A DNA stretch of 64,000 bases from contig NZ_CAPS01000146.1 of the NCBI RefSeq assembly GCF_000333955.1, positions 1 to 64,000 of the forward strand. Direction: 5' to 3'. The notes below the pieces were generated by a model. The model was not told where the DNA came from. It searched no databases and was given only the letters and a program-made list of their open reading frames with translations. Origin of the DNA: Rhodococcus sp. AW25M09 (lineage in GTDB: Bacteria; Actinomycetota; Actinomycetes; Mycobacteriales; Mycobacteriaceae). The position numbers and the translations under genes are program-made. Shown piece after piece: positions 61,335 to 64,000 of the stretch; position 1 is the stretch's first letter; each line of letters starts with the position of its first letter.

Positions 61335-61631
61335 TTACAGCACCGAACCCGATGTACTGCGCTGCCAACTGCGGGAGGACAGCAGGCGCATGCCGTTGAG
61401 CGCGACGAGGACGGTGGAGCTCTCGTGCCCGGCTACTCCGATCGGCAACGGAAGGGTCCAGAACAGGTCCCATGCGACAAGGACCACGATGAAGGTCGCT
61501 GCTATCGCGAGATTCGCCACTACGATTCGATGCGCACGCCGCGACAGCTCGATCACCGACGACAAGGTTGCGAGGTCGTCGCGCACCAGGACCACGTCGG
61601 CGGTGTCGAGCGCAAGTTCGGAACCTTTACG
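61335..61631 (-). pseudogene. C-terminal fragment of a cation-transporting P-type ATPase
   Basis: About 95 codons that read as the end of a P1B-type metal ATPase: SELALDTADVVLVRDDLATL, IELSRRAHRIV, then two hydrophobic helices and NGMRLLSSRSW. All catalytic domains are missing. Upstream the frame breaks off near 61631, before the next rightward gene. It is a remnant from an older metal-resistance gene. Confidence 0.75.
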
Positions 61632-61694
61632 TCCCGAGCCTCCCGACCCCTAAGGCGCTACCCCTAGGGGGTATGTCTTGCTATCGTCGACGTC

Positions 61695-62111
61695 ATGCAC
61701 TCAGCAACCCGGCGCGGTCGATGGGGCACAGTCTCGGCGACCGGGGTGCTGATCGCGTTGACGGCCTTCGGGGTGCTGCTGATGCATTCGGTGACACCGA
61801 CTGCTCCGATGTCCATGTCGACCTCGATGAGCGGTGGCCGCGCCGCCGCGATGACGTCGACGGCCACTGACGGGAGTTCGGCCCCGGTGGCGTTCGGGGA
61901 ACACCACTGCCCATCCGCGCATCAGATGATGCACCCCTGTGTAGGCACGACGGTGTCGTGGACTGCATTGACGGCACCGGCGGTGAGCGGCGAGATCGAC
62001 CTGGCACCGATCTCAGCGGATCGACTCGGCCGAAAGGTCGACTCCACCTTGGAGCGCGCACCGCCGTGGACGCTGTGGGAGTTGGACAGATCGGTGACCT
62101 TGCGAGTGTGA
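61695..62111 (+). CDS. DUF6153-like exported protein
   Basis: A 138-residue protein with an N-terminal membrane/signal helix (~12-31), a methionine-rich stretch (MSMSTSMSGG), and HHCPSAHQMMHPC with His, Cys and Met residues that could bind copper. Size and pattern fit the DUF6153 group next to actinobacterial copper genes. A role in copper handling outside the membrane is inferred from residues and neighbours. Confidence 0.65.
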   Translation: MHSATRRGRWGTVSATGVLIALTAFGVLLMHSVTPTAPMSMSTSMSGGRAAAMTSTATDGSSAPVAFGEHHCPSAHQMMHPCVGTTVSWTALTAPAVSGEIDLAPISADRLGRKVDSTLERAPPWTLWELDRSVTLRV

Positions 62112-62196
62112 CAGGGAGTCCGGTAGACGCACGTCTATCGGCGGATCGATACACGTTCGGTTTCCTGTATTAACCACCCTTGCAAGGAGTTTGCAC

Positions 62197-62823
62197 ATGC
62201 GTACCAAAGTTTTGGTCTCCCTCACCGCTGCCGCCGCGAGCGTATTGATCGTCGCCGGCTGTAGCAACGACTCGGCCGATTCCCCGATGGACGGGCAGTC
62301 GATGAGCTCGTCCTCATCGACGCCGATGTCGTCGACCCGGGCGACTGCCTCGGCGCAGTTCAACGATGCCGACGTGATGTTCGCGCAGATGATGTACCCA
62401 CACCACGCCCAAGCAGTCCAGATGGCTGAGATGGCACAGGGCCGCACCGACAACCCCGACGTACTGGCCTTGGCTGCGGAAATCGACGCCGCGCAGCAGC
62501 CGGAGATGGATCAGATGACGGCATGGCTCGCCGAATGGGGTCAGCCCGCACCCACGGCCGACATGGGTGCGATGAGCGGAATGAACCACAGCTCCGGCAG
62601 CGGCATGATGACCCAACAGGACATGGACGCACTGATGGCGTCGTCAGGACCTGAATTCGATCGCCAGTGGCTGACGATGATGATCGCCCATCACACAGGT
62701 GCGATCGAGATGGCGAACACCGAAATCTCCGGCGGTTCCAACCCTGACGCGCAGGAAATGGCCCGCACGATCGTCACCTCTCAGCAGCAGGAGATCGAGA
62801 CCATGCAGGGCCTGCTCGGCTGA
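62197..62823 (+). CDS. DUF305 lipoprotein, copper-associated
   Basis: A 208-residue exported protein. ATG 62197 has AAGGAG seven bases upstream. The lipobox IVAGC anchors it. Two DUF305 half-repeats follow: FAQMMYPHHAQAVQMAE and LTMMIAHHTGAIEMANTEI, both with paired histidines and methionines, a ferritin-like/copper-binding pattern. DUF305 proteins accompany copper-export ATPases as here. Metal binding itself is inferred. Confidence 0.85.
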   Translation: MRTKVLVSLTAAAASVLIVAGCSNDSADSPMDGQSMSSSSSTPMSSTRATASAQFNDADVMFAQMMYPHHAQAVQMAEMAQGRTDNPDVLALAAEIDAAQQPEMDQMTAWLAEWGQPAPTADMGAMSGMNHSSGSGMMTQQDMDALMASSGPEFDRQWLTMMIAHHTGAIEMANTEISGGSNPDAQEMARTIVTSQQQEIETMQGLLG

Positions 62824-62840
62824 CATGGTTTTTACCAAGA

Positions 62841-62883
62841 CAAGGCCGCACCCCTCTCCAGAGGAGGGGTGCGGCCTTGTTTT
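62841..62883. terminator. Strong intrinsic terminator
   Basis: CAAGGCCGCACCCCTC (62841-62856)/GAGGGGTGCGGCCTTG (62864-62879), 16-bp perfect stem with a 7-nt loop, followed by TTTT. Between convergent DUF305 and ATPase genes, serving both. Confidence 0.9.
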
Positions 62884-62925
62884 GACTGTGGCTGGTTATT
62901 CGAGCAGTGTGAAGATCCCGAGTTC

Positions 62926-64000
62926 TCAGCTCTGTGAGATCTGCCTGGACTGCGCCTCGGAGTCCCGGCTTCCCTCGCTCAGGGTGCCGGTAATGGCGTC
63001 GGGCGTGAGATCGAGTCGACGCAGCAATTGCGCGTTGGCGGCGACGATGATCGTCGACAGCGACATCAGGATCGCGCCGATCGACATGGGGAGCACGAAC
63101 CCGACCGGCGCCAACACCCCTGCCGCGAGTGGAACGGAAATCAGGTTGTATCCCGCTGCCCACCACAGGTTCTGCTTCATCTTTCGGTAGGAGGCGCGGG
63201 AGAGTTCGATCACCGACAGCACCGACCGTGGGTCGTCGCTGGCCAGGATCACCCCGGCCGAGGCGATCGCCACGTCGGTGCCCGCGCCGATCGCGATGCC
63301 GACATCGGCTTGCGCCAAAGCCGGTGCGTCGTTGACTCCGTCGCCGACCATCGCCACGGTGCGCCCTTCCTGTTGCAGTGAAGCGACGTTGCGGGACTTG
63401 TCTTCTGGTTTCACCCCGGCGAAGTAGCGGTCCACCCCGAGTTCGGTGGCCACGGATTTCGCGACGGCGTCGGCGTCTCCGGTGATCATGACCACCGTGA
63501 CACCGCGGGCGTGAAGGTCGTCGATTGCGACACGTGATTCCGGCCGGATCTCGTCGGCGAGGGCCAGTGCACCGATGACGGTGCCGCCGGCGAGGACGTG
63601 CAGGATGATCGCCCCGTCACTGCGCCATTGGTCGGCGACAGCAAGTTCGGTCGCGTGTTCCTGGTCGAGCAGTGCTGGTCCTCCGACCTGGATTGTGGTG
63701 CCGTCGACGTCCGCGGAGACCCCGATCGCGGGGGACGACTGGAAGTCGGTGGCCGACGGGACGGTCAGGTTCCGCGTTCGTGCAGCGTCGACGATGGCGC
63801 GGGCCAGCGGGTGCTCGGAATCGGCCTCGGCCGCCGCGGCCAGCGCAAGGACGTCGTCGGCGGTGCGCCCGTCTGTCACCTCGATCGAGGTGACGGTGGG
63901 TTCGCCTTTGGTGAGGGTGCCGGTCTTGTCGAACAACACGGTGTCCACGGTCCGCATGGTTTCGAGTGCGAGGCGGTCTTTGACCAGGACCCCTCCGCGG
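62926..64000 (-). CDS. Heavy-metal (copper-type) P1B ATPase, partial
   Basis: The C-terminal part of a metal-exporting P-type ATPase; the frame continues beyond the right edge. Visible: GGVLVKDRLALE, phosphorylation motif DKTGTLTKGEP, ATP-binding HP (SEHPLA), hinge GDGVNDAPAL, and the last two membrane helices with YNLISVPLAAG and MSIGAILMSLSTIIVAANA. The final-helix MS...S pattern and the DUF305/DUF6153 neighbours favour copper. The N-terminal metal-binding region and the CPx helix lie outside the window. Confidence 0.9.
   Translation of the reverse strand, partial: RGGVLVKDRLALETMRTVDTVLFDKTGTLTKGEPTVTSIEVTDGRTADDVLALAAAAEADSEHPLARAIVDAARTRNLTVPSATDFQSSPAIGVSADVDGTTIQVGGPALLDQEHATELAVADQWRSDGAIILHVLAGGTVIGALALADEIRPESRVAIDDLHARGVTVVMITGDADAVAKSVATELGVDRYFAGVKPEDKSRNVASLQQEGRTVAMVGDGVNDAPALAQADVGIAIGAGTDVAIASAGVILASDDPRSVLSVIELSRASYRKMKQNLWWAAGYNLISVPLAAGVLAPVGFVLPMSIGAILMSLSTIIVAANAQLLRRLDLTPDAITGTLSEGSRDSEAQSRQISQS

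Noticed and set aside
1..64000. tRNA genes, rRNA genes, phage-type integrase and attachment sites
   Set aside because: I looked for these and saw no convincing example; absence should be confirmed with dedicated software.

Overview
The window is GC-rich, with actinobacterial codon use, many GTG/TTG starts and long runs of ATGA/GTGA-overlapping genes. Cutinase, Lsr2, EspR-like, SCO6880-type, DUF4192-like and DUF6153-like proteins point to a mycolic-acid actinobacterium, most likely Rhodococcus or a close relative. A complete conjugation operon, a MobP-type relaxase with MobC, a ParB-like gene and ArdC, with no housekeeping genes, indicate a conjugative plasmid (or an integrative conjugative element). 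I could not recognise a replication initiator, an integrase, a tRNA gene or a CRISPR array here.

Layout. (1) 1-3.6 kb: leftward regulatory genes: a DUF6545-like membrane protein, an ImmA/IrrE-type zinc protease, an EspR-like regulator and two XRE-type repressors. (2) 4.4-24.1 kb: a rightward transfer operon. It starts with two secreted envelope proteins (cutinase-like and glycine-zipper) and continues with a MinD-like ATPase, small pilin-like membrane proteins, a TrbL/VirB6-like channel protein, an SCO6880-type protein, a VirB4-like ATPase, a three-domain cell-wall hydrolase and a VirD4/TraG coupling protein. (3) 24.3-27.5 kb: a leftward cargo block resembling a small defence island: a DUF3800-like protein, the remnant of a TIR-like nucleotide-binding protein, a membrane protein, and a PD-(D/E)xK protein with a 71-residue partner. 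(4) 27.6-30.1 kb: relaxase, MobC and a probable oriT made of four adjacent hairpins. (5) 30.2-34.6 kb: rightward, mostly unknown plasmid genes. (6) 34.6-53.0 kb: mainly leftward small genes: a DnaB-N-domain protein, a broken NrdH, a DUF4192-like protein, a membrane-anchored Mrr-like nuclease, an ImuA'-like protein, a frameshifted ParB, ArdC and a pentapeptide-repeat membrane protein, with rightward lsr2. (7) 53.3-60.8 kb: a restriction block with a 1654-residue Type ISP-like restriction-modification enzyme and a GIY-YIG protein. (8) 60.8-64 kb: a resolvase gene cut off at a Tn402/Tn5053-type transposon end, then a cation ATPase remnant, DUF6153-like and DUF305 proteins and a heavy-metal P-type ATPase that runs off the window.

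The most unusual feature is a family of at least eight structured repeats in region 6. Each lies just upstream of a leftward gene. Each has a hairpin whose stem sequence differs between copies while base pairing is kept, mostly around a loop carrying GGGAGCGCAGCGA or a close variant. Three neighbouring genes in the same region (nrdH, an unknown gene and parB) each carry one small frameshift.
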